Source of the DNA: Tessaracoccus aquimaris
GTDB lineage: Bacteria; Actinomycetota; Actinomycetes; Propionibacteriales; Propionibacteriaceae
Assembly (NCBI RefSeq): GCF_001997345.1
Contig: NZ_CP019606.1
Coordinates: 3,658,001 to 3,722,000 of the forward strand
Length of the DNA stretch: 64,000 nucleotides
Reading direction: 5' to 3'
Shown here: positions 43,215 to 53,216 of the stretch, one piece after another
Numbering within the stretch: position 1 is the stretch's first letter
Layout of the letters: the number at the start of each line of letters is the position of its first letter
The notes under the pieces: model-generated
What the model was told of the DNA's origin: nothing
Seen by the model: only the letters and a program-made list of their open reading frames with translations
Databases searched by the model: none
Program-made: the position numbers and the translations under genes

Positions 43215-43901
43215 ATGGGCCCCGTGAATGCCAAGCGGGCGATGCCAGCCAAGACGGGACGGTCCCCGCTCCTCGTGCTGCTGATCGTCGTGCTCGTGGC
43301 GATCGTCGCAGGCGCAGGCTTCCTCGGATGGCAGTATCTGGGCACCAACGTGCTCGCCGACCGGGCGACCGGGCAGGCCGTCGCGGAACTCCGCCAGCGG
43401 TGGGCCGACTCGCCGACCCCGGCTCCCGCGGAGGGGGAACCCATCGTCATCGACCAACCTGCCGCGCATCAGGCCGCCTGGCTGCTGCGGATCCCCAAGC
43501 TCGGCCTCGAGCGGCCCATCATCGCCGGCGTCGAGGCGCAGGACCTCGGTCGCGGCGTCGGCTGGTACCCCGGGACCGCCCTTCCCGGGCAGGTCGGCAA
43601 CTTTGCGCTCGCCGGCTACCGCGTCACCAACGGCGAGCCGTTCAAGCGGATCTTCGAACTCGAAAAGGGCGACGAGGTCATCATCGAGACCGAGCACGCG
43701 ATCTTCACCTACACGCTCACCTCGGCGCCGGGCGACCTGACGGTCCCCGAGGACGCCAGTTGGGTGCTCGACCCCGTGCCTGGACAGAGCGACGTCGTCG
43801 CCACGCAGGCCTTCCTGACGTTGACCACGGCCGAGGACGTGATCGACACCCCCGACCGTGCCGTCGGCTTCGGCACCCTCACCAAGACGGAGAACAGATG
43901 A
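43215..43901 (+). CDS. Class E-like sortase-fold protein with catalytic His and Cys replaced
   Basis: A 228-residue membrane-anchored protein: basic N-terminus, transmembrane helix ~17-40 (SPLLVLLIVVLVAIVAGAGF), then a sortase beta-barrel (LLRIPKLGLERPIIAGVE, GRGVGWYPGTALPGQVGNF). In sortases the next segment is LAGHR; here it is LAGYR (Y135), so the catalytic histidine is absent. The position of the catalytic cysteine (TLTTC) reads TLTTA (A206). An arginine (R215) remains. It should be inactive as a transpeptidase. The stop overlaps pyrE by 4 bp. ATG 43215 is chosen; GTG 43224 is possible. Confidence 0.82.
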   Translation: MGPVNAKRAMPAKTGRSPLLVLLIVVLVAIVAGAGFLGWQYLGTNVLADRATGQAVAELRQRWADSPTPAPAEGEPIVIDQPAAHQAAWLLRIPKLGLERPIIAGVEAQDLGRGVGWYPGTALPGQVGNFALAGYRVTNGEPFKRIFELEKGDEVIIETEHAIFTYTLTSAPGDLTVPEDASWVLDPVPGQSDVVATQAFLTLTTAEDVIDTPDRAVGFGTLTKTENR

Positions 43902-44437
43902 GCGACCGCACCGACCTGATCGAACAGATCTCCACCCTCGCCGTCGTGCACGGCAAGGTCACCCTCGCCTCGGGCAAGGAGGCCGACTACTACGTCGACA
44001 TGCGGCGCGTCACCCTCGATGGCGTCGCCTCGCCGATCGTCGGGCGGGTCATGAACGACCTGGTCGCCGACCTCGACTTCGACGCCGTCGGCGGGCTCAC
44101 GCTCGGCGCCGACCCCGTCGCCACCGCGATGCTGCACGCCAAGGCGGCCGCCGGCGGACGGCTCGACGCGTTCGTGGTGCGCAAGGAGTCCAAGGCGCAC
44201 GGCATGCAGCGCCGGATCGAGGGAACCGAGGTCGCAGGGCGTCGCGTGCTCGTCGTCGAGGACACCTCCACGACCGGCGGATCGGCCCTGACGGCCGTCC
44301 AGGCTGTGCGGGAGGCGGGCGGTGAGGTCGTCGCGGTGGCGGTGGTCGTCGACCGTGGCACGGGCGCCGCGGAGGTCGTCGGCGCCGAGGGCCTGGAGTA
44401 CCGCTACGCCGTCGGCCTTTCCGATCTCGGACTCTGA
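43898..44437 (+). CDS. pyrE: Orotate phosphoribosyltransferase PyrE
   Basis: A 179-residue enzyme of pyrimidine synthesis that joins orotate and PRPP. FVVRKESKAHGMQRRIEG carries the flexible-loop lysines and histidine, and RRVLVVEDTSTTGGSAL is the PRPP-binding motif. KVTLASGKEADYYVDMRRVTL is typical of the N-terminus. It is translationally coupled (ATGA) to the sortase-like gene upstream, which is an unusual neighbour for pyrE. Confidence 0.94.
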   Translation: MSDRTDLIEQISTLAVVHGKVTLASGKEADYYVDMRRVTLDGVASPIVGRVMNDLVADLDFDAVGGLTLGADPVATAMLHAKAAAGGRLDAFVVRKESKAHGMQRRIEGTEVAGRRVLVVEDTSTTGGSALTAVQAVREAGGEVVAVAVVVDRGTGAAEVVGAEGLEYRYAVGLSDLGL

Positions 44438-44501
44438 TCCACTAATCCGCACAACGCTCCGGTGGTCCGCTACCGTGATTGCCAAACGTTAGGAGAGCAA
44501 C

Positions 44502-45224
44502 GTGACCACAGTCGTGATCATCCTCATCATCCTGCTCGTGATCGCGCTCGCAGTCGTCGGGTGGGGCGTGAGCGCCTACAACGGCTTCGTGCGTAGCCGC
44601 AACACGATTCAGGAATCGTGGCGCCAGATCGACGTCGAGCTGAACCGCCGCTACGAGCTGATCCCCAACCTGGTCGAGACCGTGCGCGGCTACGCGGCGC
44701 ACGAGCGCAACACGCTCGAGCAGATCACCTCGCTTCGCAACCAGGCGCGTGCGCTCGCCGGGCAGAGCGGCGGCCAGCCGAGCGACCAGCGATCCGAGAT
44801 CGAGGCCCAGCTCTCGCAGGCGGTCACCAACCTGCTGGTCACCGTCGAGGCCTACCCCGAGCTGAAGTCGAACACGAACTTCGTAGAACTGCAGCGGGAG
44901 CTGACCGACACCGAGGACCGGATCGCGGCGGCGCGGCGCTTCTACAACGCCAACGTGCGCGAGTACAACACCAAGGTCGAGTCCGTGCCGAGCAACATCA
45001 TCGCCAACTTCGCCAAGTTCGAGAAGGCCACCTACTTCGAGCTCAACGACCCGATCGCCCGCCAGGCGCCCGACGTCAACTTCGGCGAGATCTCGCAGCG
45101 CCCGGCCGACACCGGCCAGCAGCAGATCGCGCCCCAGCAGGTGAACAACCCGGTGCAGGCGCCGCAGCAGCAGCAGTACCAGCCGGAGCAGCAGAACGCG
45201 GATCGGCCACCGTTCCAGAACTGA
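44502..45224 (+). CDS. LemA family protein
   Basis: A 240-residue protein with one N-terminal transmembrane helix (VIILIILLVIALAVVGWGV) and the LemA helical domain: YNGFVRSRNTIQESWRQIDVELNRRYELIPNLVETV is split by short changes but highly characteristic, as is YNANVREYNTKVESVPSNIIA. The C-terminal ~45 residues are very rich in Gln and Pro and look disordered. LemA proteins are common, conserved and poorly understood. The GTG start follows TTAGGAGAG. Confidence 0.93.
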   Translation: MTTVVIILIILLVIALAVVGWGVSAYNGFVRSRNTIQESWRQIDVELNRRYELIPNLVETVRGYAAHERNTLEQITSLRNQARALAGQSGGQPSDQRSEIEAQLSQAVTNLLVTVEAYPELKSNTNFVELQRELTDTEDRIAAARRFYNANVREYNTKVESVPSNIIANFAKFEKATYFELNDPIARQAPDVNFGEISQRPADTGQQQIAPQQVNNPVQAPQQQQYQPEQQNADRPPFQN

Positions 45225-45234
45225 GCCGCAACAC

Positions 45235-45271
45235 AAGGCCCCCGGGACTCGACCAGAGTCCCGGGGGCCTT
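45235..45271. terminator. 16-bp hairpin between lemA and dedA
   Basis: AAGGCCCCCGGGACTC and GAGTCCCGGGGGCCTT pair perfectly around GACCA. It lies between convergent genes and has a short T end, so it probably works both ways. Confidence 0.78.
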
Positions 45272-45292
45272 CTGCGTGCCAGGAGCCGAGGC

Positions 45293-45976
45293 TCAGGCGG
45301 CGGCGCCGCCGCGCTTGGAGCGACGCTTGTGCAGCAGGTACTCGACGCCCATCGGGATCAGCGAGACCAGCACGATCAGCACAAGCGCGAGGTCGATGTT
45401 GTCCCGGATCAGGGAGACGCTGCCCAGGAAGTAGCCGAGCACCGAGACCCCGACCGCCCAGAGGACCCCACCGATGGCCGAGTACGTGATGAAGGTGCGG
45501 AAACGCATGTGTGCGACGCCGGCGACAAGCGTCACGAAGGTGCGCACGATCGGCACGAAACGGGCGAGGATCAGGGCCCGCGAGCCGTAGTGGTCGAAGA
45601 AGGCGCTGGTGCGATCGACGTACTTCTGGTTGAAGAGCTTGCCCATCAGCCCTTCGCGGGGCTTGAACAGGGGAGGGCCGATCACTCGCCCGAGCCAGTA
45701 GCCTGCGACGTTGCCCGCGATCGCGGCAACCGTCAGGACGAGGCAGGCCAGGGCGAGCGTGCCGAACGGTGACTCAACAAGGTGCACGCTGCCGATGGCG
45801 GAGAACATACCGATCGTGAAGAGCAGCGAGTCGCCCGGCAGGATCGAGAAGAGGCCGCACTCGGCGAAGATGATGAAGGCGCAGCCCCACAGCGCCCAGT
45901 TGCCCATCGCGTTGATCAGGAACTCCGGATCGAGCCAGGCGGGCAGCAGGAGCGGGGCCAGTTGAAGCAGGTTCAC
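45293..45976 (-). CDS. DedA-family membrane protein
   Basis: A 227-residue protein of the DedA/VTT family, thought to act as lipid scramblases or undecaprenyl-phosphate flippases in bacteria. FAECGLFSILPGDSLLFTIGMF and GNVAGYWLGRVIGP are the N-terminal hallmarks, and FFDHYGSRALILARFVPIVRTFV carries the conserved basic residues. A positively charged tail follows. The GTG start at 45976 has no clear ribosome-binding site. Confidence 0.92.
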   Translation of the reverse strand: MNLLQLAPLLLPAWLDPEFLINAMGNWALWGCAFIIFAECGLFSILPGDSLLFTIGMFSAIGSVHLVESPFGTLALACLVLTVAAIAGNVAGYWLGRVIGPPLFKPREGLMGKLFNQKYVDRTSAFFDHYGSRALILARFVPIVRTFVTLVAGVAHMRFRTFITYSAIGGVLWAVGVSVLGYFLGSVSLIRDNIDLALVLIVLVSLIPMGVEYLLHKRRSKRGGAAA

Positions 45977-45998
45977 GGAGCAAATCTAGACCCCTCGT

Positions 45999-46011
45999 CA
46001 ACTAGTAGTTG
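45999..46011. promoter_or_regulatory. Palindrome CAACTA-G-TAGTTG between dedA and yceI
   Basis: A perfect 13-bp inverted repeat in the 91-bp divergent promoter. It touches TTGAAA (46009-46014), a plausible -35 for yceI with TACCGT (46032-46037) as -10. It has the size and symmetry of a MarR-type site. Confidence 0.5.
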
Positions 46012-46067
46012 AAATGTCAATCAGTATTTGTTACCGTTGAGTCACCAGCGTTTGAAAGGCACCTCCA

Positions 46068-46610
46068 ATGAACCTCAATGAGCTCAAGGGCACCTACGTC
46101 CTCGATCCGGCCCACACCACCTTCTCCTTCGTCACCCGCCACGCGATGGTGACCAAGGTCCGCGGCTCCTTCCAGGAGTTCGAGGGCCAGGCCGTCGTCG
46201 ACGGCGCCTACCCCGAGAACACCAAGCTCGAGGTCACGATCAACACCGGCTCGGTCGACACCCGCAGCGCCGACCGTGACGCGCACCTGCGTTCGGCCGA
46301 CTTCTTCGACGCCGAGCAGTTCCCCCACATGACCTTCGTCGGCACCGCCTTCTCGATCGCGGGCAACGTCGTCAACGTCACCGGCGACCTGACCATCAAG
46401 GACGTCACCAAGGCCGTCACCTTCCCGCTCGAGTTCGAAGGTTCCGCCAAGGACCCCTTCGGCAACATCCGCGTCGGCTTCGAGGGCTCGACGCAGATCC
46501 TGCGCTCCGAGTTCGGGCTGACCTGGAACGCCGCGCTCGAGACCGGCGGCTTCCTCGTCTCGGACAAGGTCACCCTCGAGCTCGAGATCTCGGCCATCCA
46601 GCAGGCCTGA
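46068..46610 (+). CDS. YceI-family lipocalin-like protein
   Basis: A 180-residue protein of the YceI family, an extended antiparallel beta-barrel that binds polyisoprenoid lipids. GTYVLDPAHTTFSFVTRHAMVTKVRG is diagnostic of the first strands, followed by RDAHLRSADFFDAEQFPHMTF and VTGDLTIKDVTKAVTFPLEF. No signal peptide is present, as in many actinobacterial members. The function in actinobacteria is not defined. A palindrome upstream suggests regulation. Confidence 0.94.
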   Translation: MNLNELKGTYVLDPAHTTFSFVTRHAMVTKVRGSFQEFEGQAVVDGAYPENTKLEVTINTGSVDTRSADRDAHLRSADFFDAEQFPHMTFVGTAFSIAGNVVNVTGDLTIKDVTKAVTFPLEFEGSAKDPFGNIRVGFEGSTQILRSEFGLTWNAALETGGFLVSDKVTLELEISAIQQA

Positions 46611-46625
46611 TCCGCGACATCTCAG

Positions 46626-46653
46626 ACGACCCCGGCCTTGGCGCCGGGGTCGT
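46626..46653 (+). terminator. 11-bp hairpin downstream of yceI
   Basis: ACGACCCCGGC and GCCGGGGTCGT pair around CTTGGC, followed by TT. It is a probable rho-independent terminator. Confidence 0.7.
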
Positions 46654-46709
46654 TTCGCGTCCGGGGCTTCGAGTTGGCGCGACCTGGGTACGTCGGGCAC
46701 GCTCGGTAC

Positions 46710-47360
46710 ATGAGCGACGCGACGATCGACCCCACCGCGCCGACGGTCGGCGTCGGACCGCATCCGCTGCCGTGGCCGGAAGATGACCGTCTCGACCCGG
46801 ACCTGCTGCGCGACGGGGACCGCCGCAACGTGGTCGACCGCTACCGCTACTGGCGCCTAGAGGCGATCGTCGAGGACCTCGACACCACGCGCTCCCGGCT
46901 GCATGTCGCGATCCAGAACTGGGAGCACGACTTCAACATCGGGTCGATGGTCCGCACCGCCAACGCCTTCAACGTCGCCGCCGTGCACATCGTCGGTAGG
47001 CGAAGGTGGAACAGGCGCGGCGCGATGGTCACCGACCGCTACCTGCACGTCCATCACCACGAGGACGAGGCCTCGCTGCTCGGCTACCTCGCGGAGCGCG
47101 GCATCGCAGCGGTCGGCGTCGACAACCTGGAGGGCTCGGTCGCGTTGGAGGACAACGCCCTACCTGCCGACTGCTGTCTGATCTTCGGCTCGGAGGGCCC
47201 CGGCCTGACGGACGCGATGGTCGCAGGCTGCGAGCGCCTCGTCGCGATCACCCAGAAGGGCTCGACCCGCTCCATGAACGCGGGCGCCGCCGCCGCGATC
47301 GCGATGTACCACTGGAGCCTGCAGCACGCAGACCCGCGCCCCGCACTTCCCGACCGCTAG
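46710..47360 (+). CDS. TrmH/SpoU-family RNA 2'-O-methyltransferase
   Basis: A 216-residue SPOUT methyltransferase that uses SAM to methylate ribose in tRNA or rRNA. The knotted-fold motifs are present: NWEHDFNIGSMVRTANAF (motif 1), LIFGSEGPGL (motif 2) and STRSMNAGAAAAIAMYHW (motif 3). I use ATG 46710 because the upstream in-frame codons run through the yceI terminator. The RNA target cannot be stated. Confidence 0.92.
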   Translation: MSDATIDPTAPTVGVGPHPLPWPEDDRLDPDLLRDGDRRNVVDRYRYWRLEAIVEDLDTTRSRLHVAIQNWEHDFNIGSMVRTANAFNVAAVHIVGRRRWNRRGAMVTDRYLHVHHHEDEASLLGYLAERGIAAVGVDNLEGSVALEDNALPADCCLIFGSEGPGLTDAMVAGCERLVAITQKGSTRSMNAGAAAAIAMYHWSLQHADPRPALPDR

Positions 47361-47370
47361 AGTGACGCGC

Positions 47371-47919
47371 ATGCAGCCATCGCGATTCGTCGCCGGTCTC
47401 ACGCCGCTTCCGACGGCCGCCCGCGTCACCCGACAGCGTGGCGCGCTGCGGATGCGCCTCATCACCTCCGTGATCTCGCTCGTCCTCCTGATCGTCTTCA
47501 TCCTTCTGTTCGGCAAGACCTGGTCGGCCGGATGGACGGTCACCATCGTGGTGCTGTGGGTGCTGTCGACCGCCTTCTGGTTCCTCGTCACGGTCGACGC
47601 GCTGCGTCGCGCCAAGCGCGACCTCGGCCTCATCCCCGAGGGCGATGCCTTCTACCTCGACCCGCAGGGGATCGAGTTCGTCTTCCCGAACCCGGCGACC
47701 CCCGTCAAGGTCGACTGGGCAGAGATCACCCGCTTCCGGCTCGCGGGCCGCAACTTCGGCGCGGGGCCGGTGCTCAGCGTCGAGGCCCGCGGCGAGGAGA
47801 TCGCCCGGGTGCCGGTGAGCTTCCTCGACGCGACCCCAGCAGTCATCGACTCGGCGGCGCAGGCGTATTCCCTCGGCCGGGTCCGCCTCGATACCGAGGC
47901 CCTCGACAATGTCTTCTGA
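47371..47919 (+). CDS. Membrane protein of unknown function, 182 residues
   Basis: A protein with two hydrophobic helices (residues ~28-47 MRLITSVISLVLLIVFILLF and ~52-75 WTVTIVVLWVLSTAFWFLVT) and a soluble C-terminal domain with PH-like character (YLDPQGIEFVFPNP, VDWAEITRFRLAGR). I choose ATG 47371; an in-frame GTG at 47362 is possible. Its family is not recognised beyond a general resemblance to small actinobacterial PH-domain-like membrane proteins. Confidence 0.7.
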   Translation: MQPSRFVAGLTPLPTAARVTRQRGALRMRLITSVISLVLLIVFILLFGKTWSAGWTVTIVVLWVLSTAFWFLVTVDALRRAKRDLGLIPEGDAFYLDPQGIEFVFPNPATPVKVDWAEITRFRLAGRNFGAGPVLSVEARGEEIARVPVSFLDATPAVIDSAAQAYSLGRVRLDTEALDNVF

Positions 47920-48019
47920 CGCCCTCGTTCGGTGTCCGCGAGCCACCCCCCGCCGTGTCGCGGGAGGACCGGACGCGATAGGCTAGGAGCGAACCGACTC
48001 ATCGAGAAAAGGGGCTTTC

Positions 48020-49045
<1,026 letters not shown>

Positions 49046-49068
49046 ATTGATCACAGCCTGATCTAGAC

Positions 49069-49100
49069 AAGAGGCCGGTCCCTTCGGGGGCCGGCCTCTT
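49069..49100 (+). terminator. 14-bp hairpin with TTCG tetraloop downstream of fba
   Basis: AAGAGGCCGGTCCC and GGGGCCGGCCTCTT pair with one G-T wobble around TTCG. It is a very stable, typical rho-independent terminator ending in TT. Confidence 0.8.
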
Positions 49101-49511
49101 CGCATGTCCCAGGGGTCCCTCGCGACGAGGCGGGGGTGCGGGTCGAGGTCGAGCCCGTCCGGCTGGGGCGATGGGGTGGCGAGCGACTCGGGTGAAGTGA
49201 TGGGTGAAGTTGCGGGTGAATACTCCGGTCCCGATCCGCGCCCAACGGGGAGACCGCGCCGGGGCGTGTGATGACGAGTTCCGACACGCCCGGGTAGTCC
49301 ACCTCCGTCCTCCACTCCGGTGTGGCTAGCACTTTTGGGTATCTAGCAGTGGGTCCGGCCTGCTGGCTGTCGACGCAAGCCAGAGCGGGTGAACGGGGCT
49401 CCGACGAGGTGTTTCGCCGTCGGTCACGGCACTTGAGAAGGCTCCCCTTCCTGGGTTTGACTACGCCCCGTAGGAGAACGCCCGTCTGGGTGTTGGGGGC
49501 TGGAGGGTTAC
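49101..49511. other. Gene-free leader region of the pilus locus
   Basis: About 410 bp between the fba terminator and the pilus tip gene with no coding sequence I can support. The open frames on both strands here have no family-like features. The region presumably holds the pilus promoter; TTTGACT near 49457 could contribute a -35 box, but I see no convincing full promoter or repeat. Confidence 0.5.
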
Positions 49512-52500
49512 GTGTCGCGTCGAGCACATTCGAGGTCGATCGAGGTATCGGGAAGGGGTGTCCGCGCGGTCGTCGCCGGGCTGCTCTGCGTCCTCCTCGG
49601 CTTGAGCGCCGCGACCGCTCTGTACCCCCACCCGGCGGCAACGCCGGTGGAGTATGGCCGGACGGGGCCAGAGAACGTCTCCCTCTCGAACACGTACCTG
49701 TACTGGGAGACCCGGAACTCCGCGAGCAACGCCTTGACAGGCGGCGGCACCTACACCGTCGCGTTCAGCGACCAGCAGGGCACGCGGCAGGTTGCCGACT
49801 GCGTCGGCGACTGTTCCGCCACCGCGGACAAGGACCCCGACCCTGGCGAGTACCAACTGGTGTTCGACGCATTCAGCCGCCCTTCGTTCCTCTCACGCGT
49901 CACGATCACCCCCACCGCGCCTAGCTCCTGGACCTGGAATGGCCGAACCCAGACCTGGAAGTCGACAGACCCGAAGGTGCTGAGTTGGGGGCGAGTGGCG
50001 ACGTCTACGGCAACGTCGATGCGGGGGACTTCTATGCGAACGAGTTCGTCGGCCCGGACAGGGCAGGGCTCACGTGCGCACCGGACACGTACTACGCCCT
50101 GACAAACGACGGACAGTTGAAGGTCGTCTCCGGAACCAGCGTCACGAACGTCGGAAACAAGGCGCCGGGTGTTACCCGGTTCAACGGGCTGGGGATCGGC
50201 GCGGGCGGTGGGCGCGTCTACGCCTACGAGCAGAGCGCGAACTCGACCTCGGTCACGATGTGGTACTTCGACGGACTCAACTGGCACCCCACCACCAACA
50301 CCTTCTCCTCATCGGCCGGCGCGTACTTCATCGCGGGTGACGTCAACCCGTCCGACCAGGCCTACTACTTCGGTGGCTACGTCGGGAGCCGCTTCTACAT
50401 CGACAAGTTCGTGCCCGAGACGGGCGTCACGTCCCGCGTCGGATGGGTCGAGTTGGGAATGTCGGGCAGCTTCAACGGCGACATCGCCTTCGACGCAGCA
50501 GGCAACCTCTTCATCCTGCGCAGCAGCACCGCGGACGGCACGACGACCCTCTTCTCCGTCACGGCGGCCGTCCTCGCGGCGGTGACCAACGGCGGCGACC
50601 GGCAGATGCCGACGTCGCAGTCGTTCACCCAGAAGCTGACCGGCTTCGTCGGCGTCAACGGGATCGCGTTCAACTCGACCGGCGGCATCTACCTGGGCAC
50701 GCAGACCATCGCGCGCCAGTACCACCCTGCGACGTGGGAGAAGGTCGGCGGCGACGCGGCGGTCGGAGGCGCTTCGCCCGCCTCCAGCGGTGACCCTCGC
50801 CAGTTGCAACGTGCCGCCGACCCTGAGTGTCAAGAAGGACATCAAGAGCCGCAACTACCCCAACGACCAGTTCGAGCTCAACATCTTCCGCAACGGCACC
50901 GAGGCCAGCACCGGCGTCACCAGCGGAACGACGCTCGGGGTGCAGGGCGGCCAGGCGGGCCCGCTCCCCGTGATCGGAGGGGTGAAGTACCGGGTCGCCG
51001 AGGCAATGACCCCCGGATCGCCCGGAACCCTCGACGCCTACACGCGCAGCCTCGCCTGCGTGGATCGTAAGACGGGCTCCACGGTCGCTGCCTCGCTCGA
51101 CGGGACCGTCACGATCCCATCGTCGAGCTCCGTCGTCGAATGCACCTTCACCAACACCGCAAAGCCGATGGGCACGCTGTCGATCGAGAAGGCGCTGACG
51201 GCGGCGGTCCCCGCGGGCGCCGCGACCACGGTCTTCACAGGAAAGTACGCCTGCACCAGCCCGGACGGACTGACGGTCTCGGCCGGGACCTGGAGGCGGA
51301 CAGGCGCAGGTAAGGCAACCATCGTCTCGACGTCGGGGCCCGCCTACGATCAGACCCCGGTGGGTGTGGTCTGCCGGGTCCTCGAGGACGCGCCCACCGC
51401 AGGGTTGCCGAACTCGTCGTACGCCTGGAAGGCGCCCACCTACGCGCCAGCCGGGTGGTACTTCAACGCCATCCCCCAGAGCCAGATGTCCGTCGCTGCG
51501 GTCAGCAGCGCAGAGGACACGAGGGAACTGCCAAACGGCCCGGGCGCGCTCGTGCTGGACGGCAATCCGAACACCTATTGGCACACGGAGTGGTCGCCGA
51601 CCAAGCTCCCACCGCCGCACCACGTCATCGTGAAGCTGGGCGCGACGCCGGTCAATCTCGGCCGCATCCGGCTCACCCCTCGGCAGGACAGCGGCTCCGG
51701 CCGCCCGAAGGACTACGACGTCTTCACGGCGAACCCGGCCAACGGCAATTGCGCGACGGCGACCTACGGCGCGACGCCGGTCGCCTCCGGCACCCTCTCG
51801 GGGGACTACGCCCTGCGCACCGCGGACCAGGGCATCACGCTCGCGACGCCGGTGTCGGCGCTGTGCGTCAAGGTGGTGTACAAGTCCACTTGGGGTTGGG
51901 ACACCGCCGACGGCGTCACGTCCCTCGAGGAGAGCGTCGGGTCGCTCGCGGAGTTCAACGCATACTGGGCCGAGCCGGCAGCGGCCGTGCGGATCACGAC
52001 GGCAGGGATGGTCGGCGTCGCGACGGTGACCAACGACGTCGAGCGCGTCTACGGGAACTTCGCCGTCACCAAGCGGCTCGCCGCGGGCAGCACGGCGGAC
52101 CCCGCCGCGACCTACTCGGGCACCTGGAAGTGCACCCTGGGCACTGAGGTCGTGACCGGGGCCTGGGGGCCGATTCCGGCCGGCGGGACGTGGACGTCGA
52201 CGCTCGCGCACAAGATCCCCCTCGGCGCGTCCTGCGGCGAACTGACGGAGACCCGTCCGACGTTCCCGGTCGCCGCCGACCACTCCTACCAGTGGGACGG
52301 GGCCCCGCTCTTCTCCCCAGCCGTCGCGGCGACCGCGACGCAGCCTCCGACGGTGACGGTGACCAACACCACCAAGAAGCTCGGAAGCGTCGCCTGGAGC
52401 AAGGTGGACGCGTCCACAGGTGTGCTGATCGGCGGCTCGGCCTGGGCGATCGTCGGGCCAGGCAGCCCTTCGCCAGGCACGGCCGTCGAGGACTGCGTCG

Positions 52501-53162
52501 CCGCCTCGGTCGCCGCGTGCACCGGGCCCGACCAGGACCCGGTGGCGGGACGCTTCCTGCTCAAGGACCTGGCGGCAGGCGGGTACACCGTCACGGAGAC
52601 CCGGGCACCCACCGGCTACATCGGGTCCGCAGGCTTCAGCTTCACGGTCGATGCGACGAGCGCCATGCAGGTCATCGACAAGGGCGCTCAGGCGAACACG
52701 CCGACGCCCGCGAAGGCGACGTGGCACAAGAGCGGCCCCGACGGGACGGTCGCACTGTCTGGGTCCAGTTGGCGACTGACCGGCCCCGGGCACGAGGCGG
52801 GCACGGAGGTCACCGACTGCATCGCGCCCGACGCGACCCAGTGCACCGGAGCCGACCGAGACCCCCGCGGGGGAGCGTTCGCGGTCGAGGGACTGCGCTG
52901 GGGGGCGTTCACCCTCGTCGAGTCGAAGGCCCCGCCCGGCTACATCGTCGACCCGACGGCCCATCCCTTCACCGTCTCGGCCACCGCGTTGAGCGTCGAC
53001 CTGGGAACCTTCCGCAACTCGCCGTACGCGGGGCCGCGGCTCCCCTTCACCGGCGGCCTCGGGCGCGACCACCTCGTCCTGATCGGCGCGGCCGTCGTGC
53101 TGCTGGCTGGGGCCATGCAGGCCACCAGGTACGGCCGTCGTCGGCTTCGCCCCACCCCCTGA
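49512..53162 (+). pseudogene. Large LPXTG pilus tip/adhesin gene carrying two frameshifts
   Basis: Three consecutive frames form one ~1,215-residue surface protein. Part 1 (49512 to ~49986) has a basic N-terminus and hydrophobic export signal (AVVAGLLCVLLGLSAATAL). Part 2 (~49987-50788) is propeller-like with repeated aromatic/Gly segments (FNGLGIGAGGGRVYAYEQ, GDIAFDAAGNLFILRSS). Part 3 (~50789-53162) holds DUF5979/SpaA-like repeats, a discoidin (F5/8 type C)-like domain at ~51460-51975 (LDGNPNTYWHTEWSP), two SpaA-type modules and LPFTG at 53040-53054 with a hydrophobic helix and basic tail. Adding one G to the run at 49987-49991, and removing one base near 50788, restores one frame. GTG 49512 follows GGAGGG. 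It heads the pilus operon. Confidence 0.8.
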
Positions 53163-53216
53163 ACCACACATCCATCGAAGCATCGGCCCACGGGCCACAA
53201 GGAGAAGGAAACCGCA

